Source: Rhizobium sp. BT04 (lineage in GTDB: Bacteria; Pseudomonadota; Alphaproteobacteria; Rhizobiales; Rhizobiaceae). From it: a stretch of DNA of 64,000 bases. This document shows positions 17,447 to 28,298 of the stretch, piece after piece. The stretch is from positions 124,001 through 188,000 of the forward strand of contig NZ_CP125651.1 of the NCBI RefSeq assembly GCF_030053135.1, read 5' to 3'. The notes under the pieces are model-generated. The model had not been told where the DNA came from, made no database searches, and was given only the letters and a program-made list of their open reading frames with translations. Position numbers and translations under genes: made by a program. How positions within the stretch are numbered: the first letter of the stretch is position 1; each line of letters opens with the position of its first letter.

Positions 17447-18478
17447 TCAGCGCGGCGAGTTCTCCGCCCGCAGGCGCGTGTCGCGCGGGCTTTCTCCGAA
17501 AGCACTGCGGTAGATCGCAGAAAACCTGCCCGGATGAAAGAAGCCCCACGTGGTGCAGATGTCGCGAAGGGTTTGCTGGTTGAGGGGATCCCGCAATTGG
17601 TCGTGAACGGCTTTCAGCCTGATTGTCCGCAGATAGGCGCCAGGCGACGTTCCCCGGAAGGCCTTGAAGCCCGTCTGCAGCGCGCGGAGTGAAATCCCGA
17701 CCTGATCCGCAACCATCGACATGGTGAAAGGCTCGGCGATATTGGCGTGCATATAGTCGATGGCGCGCCGGACATGCCACGGTGCAACAGCCGATACTTT
17801 CTTCTTTTCGAAATGGCCGGAAAGACGATGATGGCCAAATCGAATCACGAGATCGGCGAGCGTTTCGCTCATCGTCGATACGGCAAGCGGCGAGGATAGA
17901 AGCGGCCCGCCATTGCGCATGCCCTGCACGATGGTTTGCGCGAGGTTGCCGATAAGCCGGCCTGACGCTGTAGCGAGGTCCACGACGGGTTCTAGATCGA
18001 TCGAATCGGGAGTCGGTGTTTCCATGAGAGAAAAGAGCGTTCGCCTTACGACTTTCCAATCCAGCAAAAGAGCATCTGAACAGTGCTGATCGCCTTGAAC
18101 CGTGCGATCGCCGGCTTGGTGGTTGTTGGCCATGAGAATACGGCCCGCCCCCCCTTCGACCGTCCGGTTCCCGACCGTCAGGCGAACAGATCCTGAGTGC
18201 GGAATATAGAAGGCCAGATGTTGTGGGGTTTCATCGAGCGTTCGAACTTCGAAGGCGCTCTGAAAAACCGAATGAACCGCCGTCAGCGTGCCACTTGCTC
18301 TCAAATCGGTGGCCCAGGCGAAGTTTCGATCGCTGTGCAGCGGCTTCGCGCCAAAGACCCCATAGCCCGTCGTAAAGGCTTGCACCATCGACTCGAAGTC
18401 ACCACCCTCATGAGTTGGCGTGAAGCCGTAGTCACGTTCGCGCGGATACGCCGGCTTCTGGGATCTCAACCATACCAT
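17447..18478 (-). CDS. AraC-family transcriptional regulator
   Basis: A 343-aa protein with a divergent N-terminal sensing domain (cupin-like segment HLAFYIPHSGSVRLTVGNRT around 95-115) and a C-terminal AraC/XylS DNA-binding domain with two helix-turn-helices (IDYMHANIAEPFTMSMVADQ, then ICTTWGFFHPGRFSAIYRSA). An AAGGAG lies about 14 bases upstream of the ATG, rather far, so a slightly later start is possible. It is convergent with the LacI gene (15 bases between stops) and divergent from the ROK gene. The target genes are not evident. Confidence 0.88.
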   Translation of the reverse strand: MVWLRSQKPAYPRERDYGFTPTHEGGDFESMVQAFTTGYGVFGAKPLHSDRNFAWATDLRASGTLTAVHSVFQSAFEVRTLDETPQHLAFYIPHSGSVRLTVGNRTVEGGAGRILMANNHQAGDRTVQGDQHCSDALLLDWKVVRRTLFSLMETPTPDSIDLEPVVDLATASGRLIGNLAQTIVQGMRNGGPLLSSPLAVSTMSETLADLVIRFGHHRLSGHFEKKKVSAVAPWHVRRAIDYMHANIAEPFTMSMVADQVGISLRALQTGFKAFRGTSPGAYLRTIRLKAVHDQLRDPLNQQTLRDICTTWGFFHPGRFSAIYRSAFGESPRDTRLRAENSPR

Positions 18479-18687
18479 GCAGCTCGGTTCTTCTCCTTTT
18501 TCACGGCCCGCCGATCCAAGCGCTCTCCATCCCCCGTCTCCACGAAATACCGTCTTCTCGGCTGGCTTGGCCGGCCTTGATGCGGTAAGCAGGCCTACAA
18601 ATTGGGGACCGATCCTCGGTTTGGTAGAAGCAAAGCCTTTCCCTCGGCAGGTTTCACACCTGCAGTGTAAATCAAAACGATCCGAAG

Positions 18688-19839
18688 ATGAAGTACGTCC
18701 CTCTGAATCATGTTGCGACGCAATTTTTGCGGGATACGCAACCTTCGCGTGTAGCCTCCCGCAATGAACGGGATCTTTTGCGGCTGATCTGGAAGTCCCC
18801 GGGTATCGAACGCTCCGACCTGACCGAGCCGCTCGATCTCACCCAGCAATCGTTGCACAGGATCGTCGGGCGGCTTCACGATCGGGGAATGATCGTCTTT
18901 TCCCCATCGGAAACCCGGCGTCCCGGACCGCCCAGTCCCGAGCTTAGCCTTTGCAGAAATTGGTGTTTGACGCTCGGGATCTCCGTCAATGTCGGCTCGA
19001 TCGGTCTCTGCCTGATGGGTTTCGGAGAACCGTTGGAAAACATGGAAATTCCGCAGACCGGATCATCGCTCGCCGCGGAGATGGCGCGGATCGAAGCGGC
19101 GGTCGAAGAGCTTCTTGCCCGCCGGAATGCCAAGCGGCGCGATATCCTCGGCGTGGGTCTCGCCGTGGCGGGCCACCGCATGCTCGATACGGCCTTCAAC
19201 TGTCCTCTGCCGCTTGCGCATTGGTCATTGATCGACCTGGCGCCCGTGCTTGGAGAGCAACTCGGCCTGCCGGTCTGGGTAGACAATGTGGCCCGAACGG
19301 CCGCTTTGGCGGAAGCGATTTTCGGCGTCGGCCGCGATGTTGCGGATTTCGCCTATATAGCCCATCTTCACGGCTATGGCGGCGGCCTCGTTTCCGGCGG
19401 CATGCCGTTTCGCGGCAGTTTCGGCAATGCCGGCGAATATTCCGTTCTTTTCGATCGTCGGGAATACGACGATCGCCCGGCACTCAGCCTCCTGCTTCAA
19501 CATCTTCATGCCAGGGGCCGCTCCGACCTGACGCTGAAGGACTTGAAAAACGAGGCTTTGGCAGATTGGGACGGCGTTGCGGAATGGGTCGACCGCGTCG
19601 CGCCGGCACACAATCGAGCCATCAATGCGATCTGCGCAGTCTTCGACCCGGCCTTGATCGTGCTTGGCGGCGGGTTTCCGCATTCGCTGGCAAGAATGCT
19701 TATGGAACGGACCGAATTCAACAATCTGCCTCGGCACGGCGTCCTGCGTGACGTCCCCAGCCTGGCGGTGGCCGAGGTCGTCGATGCCCCCGGCGCCATC
19801 GGCGCGGCCATGATCCCGCTCTTCGAAACCGTTTTGTGA
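18688..19839 (+). CDS. ROK-family transcriptional regulator
   Basis: A 383-aa protein with an N-terminal winged helix (residues about 25-75, NERDLLRLIWKSPGIERSDL) and a ROK domain of sugar-kinase ancestry (GVGLAVAGHRMLDTAFNCPL, WVDNVARTAALAEAIFGVG). The cysteine-rich zinc motif of ROK proteins (CxCGxxGCxE) is replaced by GSFGNAGEYS, so the zinc site is lost, and kinase activity is unlikely. It is convergent with the pectin-type ABC operon and is a plausible regulator of it. The 209 bases upstream, shared with the AraC gene, hold only a weak dyad (ACAC/GTGT around 18657-18669). Confidence 0.87.
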   Translation: MKYVPLNHVATQFLRDTQPSRVASRNERDLLRLIWKSPGIERSDLTEPLDLTQQSLHRIVGRLHDRGMIVFSPSETRRPGPPSPELSLCRNWCLTLGISVNVGSIGLCLMGFGEPLENMEIPQTGSSLAAEMARIEAAVEELLARRNAKRRDILGVGLAVAGHRMLDTAFNCPLPLAHWSLIDLAPVLGEQLGLPVWVDNVARTAALAEAIFGVGRDVADFAYIAHLHGYGGGLVSGGMPFRGSFGNAGEYSVLFDRREYDDRPALSLLLQHLHARGRSDLTLKDLKNEALADWDGVAEWVDRVAPAHNRAINAICAVFDPALIVLGGGFPHSLARMLMERTEFNNLPRHGVLRDVPSLAVAEVVDAPGAIGAAMIPLFETVL

Positions 19840-19998
19840 CACAACGAATTCCCAGGCCGAAAACCTCTGCGCCGTGTCATGAACGATGCCGATCGCCTGG
19901 CCGACAGCCAAAGGACCGGTCAGGCGATCGGGCCTGAGCTGCTCCAGGAGGAGATCTCCAACGTCTCGCCCCCGATTGTGGGTTTGCGCCGGCCTCAT

Positions 19999-21057
19999 TT
20001 ACTTCATGCCGGTTCCGGCAATGCCTGTCGTGATGTACTTCTGCAGGAACAGGAAGACGCCGGTGACAGGCAGCAGGCTGAGGAAGGTCATCGCCAGGAT
20101 ATAGTGCCACTGCACCGAGAACTCTCCCTGGAAGGCGTTGAGGCCGACCTGCAGCGTGAAATTCTCGCGGCTGTTGAGAACGATGAGCGGCCAGAGGAAG
20201 TCGTTCCAGCGCCAGAGCACCGAAAAGATCGCCAGCACCGCAAGCGCCGGCGCGGTCAGCGGCAGGATGATGCGCCAGAAGATGCAGAATTCGCTCGCCG
20301 CATCGACGCGCGCCGCCTCGATCAGCTCATCGGGGATGGTCAGCATATACTGCCGCAGCAGGAAGACGGCGGTCGGAGAGGCGATCGTCGGCAGGATGAC
20401 ACCCCAGAGATTGTCGGCAAGCCCGACCCCGACGATGACGAGATAGGCCGGGACCATGACGACGGCGAGCGGGATCATCAGGGTCGAGATGATGATGACG
20501 AAAACCGTCGTGTCGCCGCGAAATTTGTATTTCGACAGTGCAAAGGCCGCCATGGCGTTGACGATGAGCGTCAAAAGCGTCGCAACCACCGTGACGAACA
20601 CCGAATTCTTCAGGAAGGTCAAGAAGTTGAAGCGCGTCAGCGGATCGGTGTAATTCTCGGTGGCGACGGTCAGGTGCTGCACCGGCGTGATCCCCTTGAC
20701 GTCGACGCTGACCGGCTGTCCCGGATTTGCAGGATCGACCATCTGGGCCTTGAGGCCGATGCGGCGCACCATGGCCATTTCGCGCGAGCGGCCGTCGATG
20801 GTGACCTGCCAGAGGCTGAGCGGTTTGTCGAAGCCGGGCACGGTCTGCTCCACGGCGGCGCGCGGCAGCAGGGTCGGCGGAAAACGGGTGATTTCGGCCG
20901 CCGGCTTCAGCGAGGAGAGGCCTGCCCAGACGACCGGAACGAGCACCGCCAGTGTTCCGCCGATCAGCCAGACCCATGACAAAATATCGGTGATGTCGAT
21001 GCGTCCGGCCCGGCGCGTGCGCGTCATGAAGCGGATCGGGTTCATAGAGCTGTTCAT
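19999..21057 (-). CDS. Sugar ABC transporter permease (MalG-type)
   Basis: A 352-aa inner-membrane permease of the carbohydrate uptake-1 family. One N-terminal helix, a periplasmic insert of about 90 residues, then five helices are expected; the cytoplasmic EAA loop that contacts the ATPase reads ELIEAARVDAASEFCIFWRI. It is the last gene of the leftward operon (840-aa protein, GH105, GH28, ATPase, MalF, MalG), starting right at the MalF stop codon. The insert after helix 1 is longer than in typical MalG proteins. It should import oligogalacturonide- or rhamnogalacturonan-like fragments together with its partners. Confidence 0.93.
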   Translation of the reverse strand: MNSSMNPIRFMTRTRRAGRIDITDILSWVWLIGGTLAVLVPVVWAGLSSLKPAAEITRFPPTLLPRAAVEQTVPGFDKPLSLWQVTIDGRSREMAMVRRIGLKAQMVDPANPGQPVSVDVKGITPVQHLTVATENYTDPLTRFNFLTFLKNSVFVTVVATLLTLIVNAMAAFALSKYKFRGDTTVFVIIISTLMIPLAVVMVPAYLVIVGVGLADNLWGVILPTIASPTAVFLLRQYMLTIPDELIEAARVDAASEFCIFWRIILPLTAPALAVLAIFSVLWRWNDFLWPLIVLNSRENFTLQVGLNAFQGEFSVQWHYILAMTFLSLLPVTGVFLFLQKYITTGIAGTGMK

Positions 21058-21058
21058 C

Positions 21059-22045
21059 TCAGGACTCCATTCGCTTGCCCAGGCGCAGCTGTATGAGGGT
21101 GAGAACCAGAAGCACCAGACCCATCAGAACCGATGCGGCAGAGGCAAGGCCGAAGAGACGCAGATCGCTGCTAAATGCCATCTGGTAGATATACTGGACG
21201 ATGAAGCTGTTGGCCGTGCCGGGGCCGCCGCCATTGGTCAGAACCCAGGCCTCGTCGAAGATCTGCACGGACTTGATCATCAGAAGGATGAAGACGACGA
21301 GCAGGTTCGGCGCAAGGAGCGGCAGCGTGATCCTGAAAAGGGTGCGGCGCGGCGAAGCGGCGTCGATGGAGGCCGCCTCGTAGAGCTCCTTCGGGATCGC
21401 CTGGAGACCGGCCAGCAGGATGAGCGTGTAAAAGCCCATGTGGAACCAGACCGAGACCACGACGACGAAGAAGCGCGACCAGCCGACATCCAGCAGGAAA
21501 ATCTCCGGCGGCACGCCGATCATCTGAAAGAAGGCGTTCAGCAGCCCGTTGCGATCGAGGAACCATTTCCAGATCAGGCCGATGACGACGGGCGACAGCA
21601 GGACGGGATAGAAGAACATCGCCCGGAAGAAGCCGCGCGCAAAAATCGCCCGATTGAGGATCAGCGCCGTGATCAAAGCCACCAGCAATGTGGCGGTGAC
21701 GTTCAACGCCACGAACCAGAGCGTGTTCCACACCGCCGTCCAGAACAGCGATTCCTGGCAGGTTCCCGGCTGCAGATAATTGCCGCAGGAAAGCAGGGCG
21801 CGGAAATTGTCGAAGCCGACGAAGGGCCGCTCCGAGACGAAAAGATTGGTGCCGCCGGTGAAGGCGTAACCGACCGCGATCGCGATCGGAAGGAAGGTGA
21901 AGATGGCGAACAGAACGAGGTTCGGCGCCAGGAACAGCCAGGGCATTCGTTTGCGGCCGAAGATGCGCTCGACCGCATTCATCGGAGCCTCGACCACCCT
22001 CATCGCCGTTTCGCCTGCCTGGGAGAGCAATGCACCAGCCGCCAT
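21059..22045 (-). CDS. Sugar ABC transporter permease (MalF-type)
   Basis: A 328-aa permease with six predicted helices after a cytoplasmic N-terminus of about 35 residues. The EAA loop is present (ELYEAASIDAASPRRTLFRI). GGGGAGG precedes the ATG. It pairs with the following MalG-type permease to form the membrane channel of the pectin-type importer; the operon places it directly behind the ATPase gene (2 bases). Confidence 0.93.
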   Translation of the reverse strand: MAAGALLSQAGETAMRVVEAPMNAVERIFGRKRMPWLFLAPNLVLFAIFTFLPIAIAVGYAFTGGTNLFVSERPFVGFDNFRALLSCGNYLQPGTCQESLFWTAVWNTLWFVALNVTATLLVALITALILNRAIFARGFFRAMFFYPVLLSPVVIGLIWKWFLDRNGLLNAFFQMIGVPPEIFLLDVGWSRFFVVVVSVWFHMGFYTLILLAGLQAIPKELYEAASIDAASPRRTLFRITLPLLAPNLLVVFILLMIKSVQIFDEAWVLTNGGGPGTANSFIVQYIYQMAFSSDLRLFGLASAASVLMGLVLLVLTLIQLRLGKRMES

Positions 22046-22047
22046 GA

Positions 22048-23141
<1,094 letters not shown>

Positions 23142-23154
<13 letters not shown>

Positions 23155-24506
23155 GTCCCGCTCCCATCAGGTGCCGCCGTTTCGAAGACGACGTCGATTG
23201 TGTTCCAGCCTTGCGGCAGAGGTGTCGGCCTATTGATCCGCACCTCGTTCATCAGGATCCCGGCGACATCAGCCACATAGACGGCCGGCATTCCGCCGGG
23301 ATAGTGTTCCAGACCGATCACCCGCCCGTCCGAGCCGCGGGTCCAGGCATTGGCCCGGCCGCCGCCGTCTGCCTTCGGCGCCAGGTCCGCGTTCGTCGGA
23401 CGCAGGTCGTAAGACTGAGCGGTGCCGAGCTGCCCCGGCTGCTGGTCTATGCCGATGCGCGCCAGCGATACGTTGCGGATGCCGGCCGATGAGGTCGAAA
23501 TGAGGGTGATCGCCCCTTCCATGCATCCGGTAATATCCTCGACAACGAGGTTTTCGATGGCACCCGCCGTGCGTTCGGCGACGCGGTCGACAACGTTGAC
23601 GGTCAGAGCTTCCCCGGAGCCCCAAAAACCATCGAGCGTTTCGCGGCACTCTACCGCAATCCGGGAAAACCTCACGTTTGAGATCCGGCCGCCGTCGCGC
23701 GAAAATATGCCGAGTGCCCGGTTGGAGGAGGAGACGCTGCAATCCTCGAAGACGACATTGGTGACGTTGCCATGCGTTTCCGTGCCGATCTTCAGTGCAC
23801 AGCTAAGGCTCTGAACGGAGCAGCGGCGGACAAGAATGTTCTCGCATCGCCCGATGGGGAGAGCCTGTGGACCGATGCTCGTCTTCAGGCATATGCCGTC
23901 ATCGGCCGTCGATATCGTGCAGTCCTCGATGACGGCGCCGCGGCAGGCATCGAGCACGATGCCGTCCGTATTGGGCAGGCGCCGGTCGTTTTCGATGGTG
24001 ACGTTGCGGACCGCGACATCGGTGCAATCGACGAAGTGCAGCGTCCACATCGGCGAGCGGCTGATCGTGATAGAGCTGATCTCGACCTCGTTGCAGCCTT
24101 CGAAGACGACGACGCGGGGACGGAATTCGGCCGGGATGAAGGTTCCCACCGACTCGTCATCGCCAATGATGAAGCTCTCGCAGCCGGCTTCGATGCGCCC
24201 TTCCCCCGTCAGGCTGATCCGCTGCGCATCTCGCGCCACGATTATGCCTCGGTCCGACTTCTCGGCGATCACGGAAACGCTCGTGTGCGCGTAAGCCGCA
24301 TAATCGGGAACGGGACGCAGGGTCGCGCCGGCTGCGAGATGCAGATCGACACCGGAGCGCAGCCGGAGTCCCTGGCAGATGTGGATGCCTGCCATGAGTT
24401 CCAGGCGTCCGCCGCCGGAAGCCGAAAGGCCGTCGATCGCCGCCTGCAGACGGTCGGTATTGTCGCTGTCGAGCGCCTCAATCGCGACAAGGGAGGTAGC
24501 ACTCAT
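23142..24506 (-). CDS. GH28-like right-handed beta-helix glycoside hydrolase
   Basis: A 454-aa protein with the beta-helix repeats and two of the catalytic motifs of GH28 polygalacturonases: NTDG (residues 179-182) and DDG in STADDGICLK (202-204). The position of the usual GHG motif reads LKIGTETHGNV, as in members acting on modified galacturonans. No signal peptide is evident, so it should act in the cytoplasm on imported oligosaccharides, releasing galacturonic acid units. It is coupled to its neighbours: the start overlaps the GH105 stop (ATGA) and the end overlaps the ATPase start. Confidence 0.85.
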
Positions 24507-25597
24507 TGGCGATGGCCGTTCTCGATGACGACTTCTGTCAGCAGCAGCATGGTCAGCGCCTGGCCATAAGGGGTCGGCAAGTTCGGGATGCGGCGGTAGA
24601 AATCGAGGTCATGGCCCATCGGCGTGCCGTCCGAGACGCCGTGGACGACGCCTTCTTCGTCGATCTGCGCCAGCACCGCCGCAAGCGCGCGCTCCGCATA
24701 AGCCTTGTCGCTTTCGGCCAGAATGCCGGCGTCGACGGCGCGCAGGATGCCATAGGCAATGCCTGCTGTGGCCGAGGTTTCCACCGGCGAGGACGGATCG
24801 TCCAGAAGCGTCGTGAACATGCCGTCCGGCCGCTGATATGCCTTCAGCGAACGCACCTGGCTGACGAGGACGTTCGACAGGAAACGCCGATCCTTCTCGC
24901 CGAGCGTCGGCACGAGGTCGAAGAGTTCAGGGATCGCCACGGTGATCCAGGCATTGCCGCGCGCCCAGAAGGCATTGGCGAAATTGTGCCGGCCGTTGAA
25001 AGTCCAGCCGTGATACCAGAGACCGCTCACCGGATCGGAGAGGTAACGGGTGTGGATCACGAACTGATAGACGGCCTCATCGATCCAGTCGTTGCGCCCG
25101 CAGAGCACGCCGGCCTGGGCAAGAAACAGGCAGGCCATGAACAGCGTGTCGTCCCACAATTCGCCGTCGTTGAGGCGCTCCTTGACGACGTGCTGAAAGC
25201 CGCCGTCTTCGGTCTTCGGTAATTCCTTGACGAGCCATTCGGCCCAGTCCTCGACGAGCGCGCGAAAATCGGGGCGGTCGACATGCTGGACGAGGATTGC
25301 GAGCGGCAGCATCGGCGCCGTGCTGTTGATCTGGCGCGGCGGAATACCGCGTTCGATCTGGGCGCTGTACCAGGCGACGAGCTCCTGCAGCGCTTTCTGG
25401 TCATTGGTGGCAACCGCACGCCTGAGGAACCCGTAGAGGCCGACACCGACTTCCCAGTCCCATTCGTCGAACTGGATTCCGGACGCAGCGCTTCCCGTCA
25501 CGAGACCTTCCTTGATGCCTCTGAGCCGGCTGAAAGCCGTCGCCACGCGATCGATCGTCGTCAGGAGAGCGGCGTTATCGACAGATGCTGTGTTCAT
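24503..25597 (-). CDS. GH105-like unsaturated (rhamno)galacturonyl hydrolase
   Basis: A 364-aa (alpha/alpha)6-barrel enzyme similar to Bacillus YteR. Recognisable motifs are WDWEVGVGLYGF (about 46-57), the catalytic Asp region ELWDDTLFMACLF and FWARGNAWITVAIPE. It hydrates and removes the unsaturated uronic acid left on oligosaccharides by polysaccharide lyases. No signal peptide is present, so it is cytoplasmic. It overlaps the GH28 gene by 4 bases, indicating translational coupling. Its presence implies that a lyase acts upstream; no pectate lyase is encoded here except possibly the uncharacterised 840-aa protein next to it. Confidence 0.87.
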   Translation of the reverse strand: MNTASVDNAALLTTIDRVATAFSRLRGIKEGLVTGSAASGIQFDEWDWEVGVGLYGFLRRAVATNDQKALQELVAWYSAQIERGIPPRQINSTAPMLPLAILVQHVDRPDFRALVEDWAEWLVKELPKTEDGGFQHVVKERLNDGELWDDTLFMACLFLAQAGVLCGRNDWIDEAVYQFVIHTRYLSDPVSGLWYHGWTFNGRHNFANAFWARGNAWITVAIPELFDLVPTLGEKDRRFLSNVLVSQVRSLKAYQRPDGMFTTLLDDPSSPVETSATAGIAYGILRAVDAGILAESDKAYAERALAAVLAQIDEEGVVHGVSDGTPMGHDLDFYRRIPNLPTPYGQALTMLLLTEVVIENGHRQ

Positions 25598-25613
25598 GCT
25601 GGAGACCTATATT

Positions 25614-28136
25614 TCAGGAGTAGAACGGTCCGTCAGTGCCGGCTTGGGACGCGGCGCTGTCGTGGGTGAGGATCGGGTGCGGCTGGTCGTGCGTGAATGG
25701 CCGGGGCTTGCCGGCGATCGAAAGACCGTCAGCATAGGAAAGAGAGAGCGCCGGGCCGCCCGGCGGCGTCAGCGCAAGACGCCGAAGCGCCGGATCGAAG
25801 GAAACCGTCGTCTGGCACAGGCGTTCGATAAAAGCCTTGAAGGCGTCGCCATCGCCACAGCCAATGATGGCCGCCCAGCCGCAAAGCGACCCAAAGGAGC
25901 GTGCCTCGCGGCCGGCGGTCGGCCCGTCGGTGATCACTTCCAGGCCGTTCGAGGCCCAGAGGGCGGCAAATCCTCGGCCCGATCGCGCGATCAGCCACTT
26001 GTCTTCGACGATGAGATCGTCCAGGCCGTCGCGGCCGATATAGGCATGGGTCCACGCATGCCGTGCGTCACTTGTGTCCTCGATCAGGAGGGCGACGTCG
26101 CGATGCTGGGCGACGCGCGGCAGGATGCCGTTGCCGGCCCAATAGGACGGCCTTTGATTGCCCCAGGGATCGTCCTCGCCGGGATGGTTGACCCACAACC
26201 TCGCCATCGGATGGCCGGCCAGCCTGACATCGAGGACGTGCTGCTGGTGGCCTTTCTGCCCGGTCTTGTGATCAACGACAGTCGAAAGCTGCGCCGCCTC
26301 GTTCTTGAACAGCACGAGTTTTCCGCTCTCCAGCCCCTGGCTGTAACGCGCCTCGACGTTTCTGCCCCTGGGAAGGACGGCAAGCTCGGTCAGGTCGGCT
26401 GGCGGCTCGTAGCCGCTGGCACAGAACATCGTCAATGCCGCCACGCCGTTGTTGAGCCATCCGGTGCCGAAAGCGACCTGGGCGAAGGGCGCAAGCTCGG
26501 TCAGCGGGCCGGCGCGCAGTTCCTTGTCGTAGGCTCGCCCCTGCGACCCTGCCGGAACGCCGGCGAGCGTATGGAGGGCGATCATGCGGAAGATGAGATC
26601 GATCTGGCCGCGGGCGCGATCGGCGATCTCACTCTCGGCCCAGCGCTCCAGCGCAAGCAGGCCGATGAAATCGATCGGGTAATAGGCGGCCGAGTTCCAC
26701 TCCGCCAGGCCATGGGCCTCGACGCTGTCGAACCAGCGCCCGAGGCGCTCGACGGCAAGTTCCGCCTGCTGTCGTCCCGTCCGCCCGGAGGCCGAGAACA
26801 GCTCGTCGGGCAGAAGAAGCCCGGCCAGCAGCTGGCTGGTATGAAAGCAGAGCACATGGTTCTCGCTCCAGAACCACATCGCATCATTGCCCGGCTCGTC
26901 GACCCAGTAGCGATAAGAGAGAACGGAGCGGCGGATGCGATCGACCGTGGCCTTGGGCATCCGGTCGCCATAGGCGCCGAGCAGCCACAGGAGCGGCACC
27001 ATGATGAAATCCGAGCAATCCTCCCGCGCGTCGATCGAGGCGAGCGTCATGTCGACGATGCGGTCGAAGCTTTCCTGGTCGTCATGACCGGTTTCCATCA
27101 TCGCGATCAGCCGCCCGGCGCGATTGGCGCCGAAGCGGGCGCTGTATTCCAGCGCCTGCCGCTTGCGGGCGGATAGCGATGCCTCGGCCGGCAATGGCGA
27201 AAGGCTGCTCATGAAGGCGGCATCGATGACGCGGGTGACCGAACCCGGCCCGGAACCGATCGTCATGTGCACGCCGTGATAACCGTCCGCAATGCCGCGG
27301 ACGTCCTCGGCGATCAGACGGCCCTGATGGGCATGCAGGGTCAGTTTCGAATGGGCGAGAACGGGCCGCTCATGGCCATGGCCAACGACCTTGAGCTCCA
27401 CCGGCAGGTCGCGCTCGGGCGCCGTGTCGAAGATGATTTCCAGCGGCTGGTTGACGAAGACGTCGCGGGCCGGACGCACACCGCGCGAAAGGGCTTCCAG
27501 CTCGCTCACCTCGTCCTGATCAAGCGCTACCGGCAGCAGCACCGAGAGCGGTTCGCTGTCCAGCATTTCGAGCTCGAAGAACCAGGTCGTGTCGCGCTCG
27601 GCAAGATCTTCGGTATGGACGAGAATCTCGTTGTCGCCGGCATCGAGCGGCAGCGTTATGTCAGTCGCGCTTTCGACGTTGCGCTTGAAAGGCTCGAAGC
27701 GCACCGCCTCCTGCCCGTTGACCCAGATGCGAACGCCGCCGCAGGTCTTGAGCGCGAGATTGAGCGTGCGCGGCGCGTCAGCCCTGAAGGTGCCCTTCAG
27801 CCATCGCCTGACATGTGTGGGCACATGCCAGAAGCTGGTGAACTCGACGCGGCGGTTCGAGCCGGGAAGATAGAGGCTTTCGATCGGCCAGGACGTGTCG
27901 GGCGCCAGCGCCCGTCCCACCATGGTCGACCAGAAGGCCTTGCGGCAAGGCAGGTCGCCGACATCGACGAAACCGTTGATGAAACGATAGTTGACGCGAT
28001 CTTCGGCCGGAGCCGGCTCGCCGGGAAAATAGCTGGCGATGAGGCCGGAAACGGCCCATGCCGTCACCGTCCGCCCCTCGGTCACGCTGTATGCTGGCGC
28101 CATATCGCCCGGCTGCTTGATGCTTTCCGTTTTCAC
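25614..28136 (-). CDS. Uncharacterised 840-aa protein, possible polysaccharide lyase or hydrolase
   Basis: The start is the GTG at 28136 behind GGAGGAGG; upstream in-frame codons would run through the operator. I recognise no named family. Three regions can be seen. Residues about 1-195 form a beta-rich domain with a galactose-binding-like pattern (GVRIWVNGQEAVRFEPFKR). Residues about 320-600 are helical with spaced aromatic motifs (WFWSENHVLCFHTSQ at 422-435, AEWNSAAYYPIDF at 478-490), as in (alpha/alpha) toroid lyases. The C-terminal region is again beta-rich (YWAGNGILPRVAQH). This resembles the layout of toroid-plus-beta-sandwich lyases. No signal peptide is seen. It is the first gene of the pectin-type operon and probably makes or trims the substrate of the GH105 enzyme. 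Confidence 0.8.
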   Translation of the reverse strand: MKTESIKQPGDMAPAYSVTEGRTVTAWAVSGLIASYFPGEPAPAEDRVNYRFINGFVDVGDLPCRKAFWSTMVGRALAPDTSWPIESLYLPGSNRRVEFTSFWHVPTHVRRWLKGTFRADAPRTLNLALKTCGGVRIWVNGQEAVRFEPFKRNVESATDITLPLDAGDNEILVHTEDLAERDTTWFFELEMLDSEPLSVLLPVALDQDEVSELEALSRGVRPARDVFVNQPLEIIFDTAPERDLPVELKVVGHGHERPVLAHSKLTLHAHQGRLIAEDVRGIADGYHGVHMTIGSGPGSVTRVIDAAFMSSLSPLPAEASLSARKRQALEYSARFGANRAGRLIAMMETGHDDQESFDRIVDMTLASIDAREDCSDFIMVPLLWLLGAYGDRMPKATVDRIRRSVLSYRYWVDEPGNDAMWFWSENHVLCFHTSQLLAGLLLPDELFSASGRTGRQQAELAVERLGRWFDSVEAHGLAEWNSAAYYPIDFIGLLALERWAESEIADRARGQIDLIFRMIALHTLAGVPAGSQGRAYDKELRAGPLTELAPFAQVAFGTGWLNNGVAALTMFCASGYEPPADLTELAVLPRGRNVEARYSQGLESGKLVLFKNEAAQLSTVVDHKTGQKGHQQHVLDVRLAGHPMARLWVNHPGEDDPWGNQRPSYWAGNGILPRVAQHRDVALLIEDTSDARHAWTHAYIGRDGLDDLIVEDKWLIARSGRGFAALWASNGLEVITDGPTAGREARSFGSLCGWAAIIGCGDGDAFKAFIERLCQTTVSFDPALRRLALTPPGGPALSLSYADGLSIAGKPRPFTHDQPHPILTHDSAASQAGTDGPFYS

Positions 28137-28158
28137 AGATCGCCTCCTCCGCAATCCT

Positions 28159-28174
28159 ATGAAAATATTTTCAT
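28159..28174. promoter_or_regulatory. LacI-type operator 1 of the pectin-type locus
   Basis: A perfect palindrome with arms ATGAAAA and TTTTCAT around TA, 22 bases upstream of the 840-aa gene. It nearly matches the second site 125 bases away (centre TG instead of TA). Confidence 0.78.
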
Positions 28175-28298
28175 TAGGTCGTTTGGGTGCACGCTTTTGA
28201 AAATTGCTCAAAAACATCACTATTCGCGTAGAAAATAGCTTGACGGGAGGAATGTCAAGTATATGAAATTCGCTTATCGATGGCTTAGGCCGCGATTG

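Noticed and set aside
18657..18669. Dyad ACAC-CTGCA-GTGT upstream of the ROK gene
   Set aside because: Four-base arms are too weak to call an operator.
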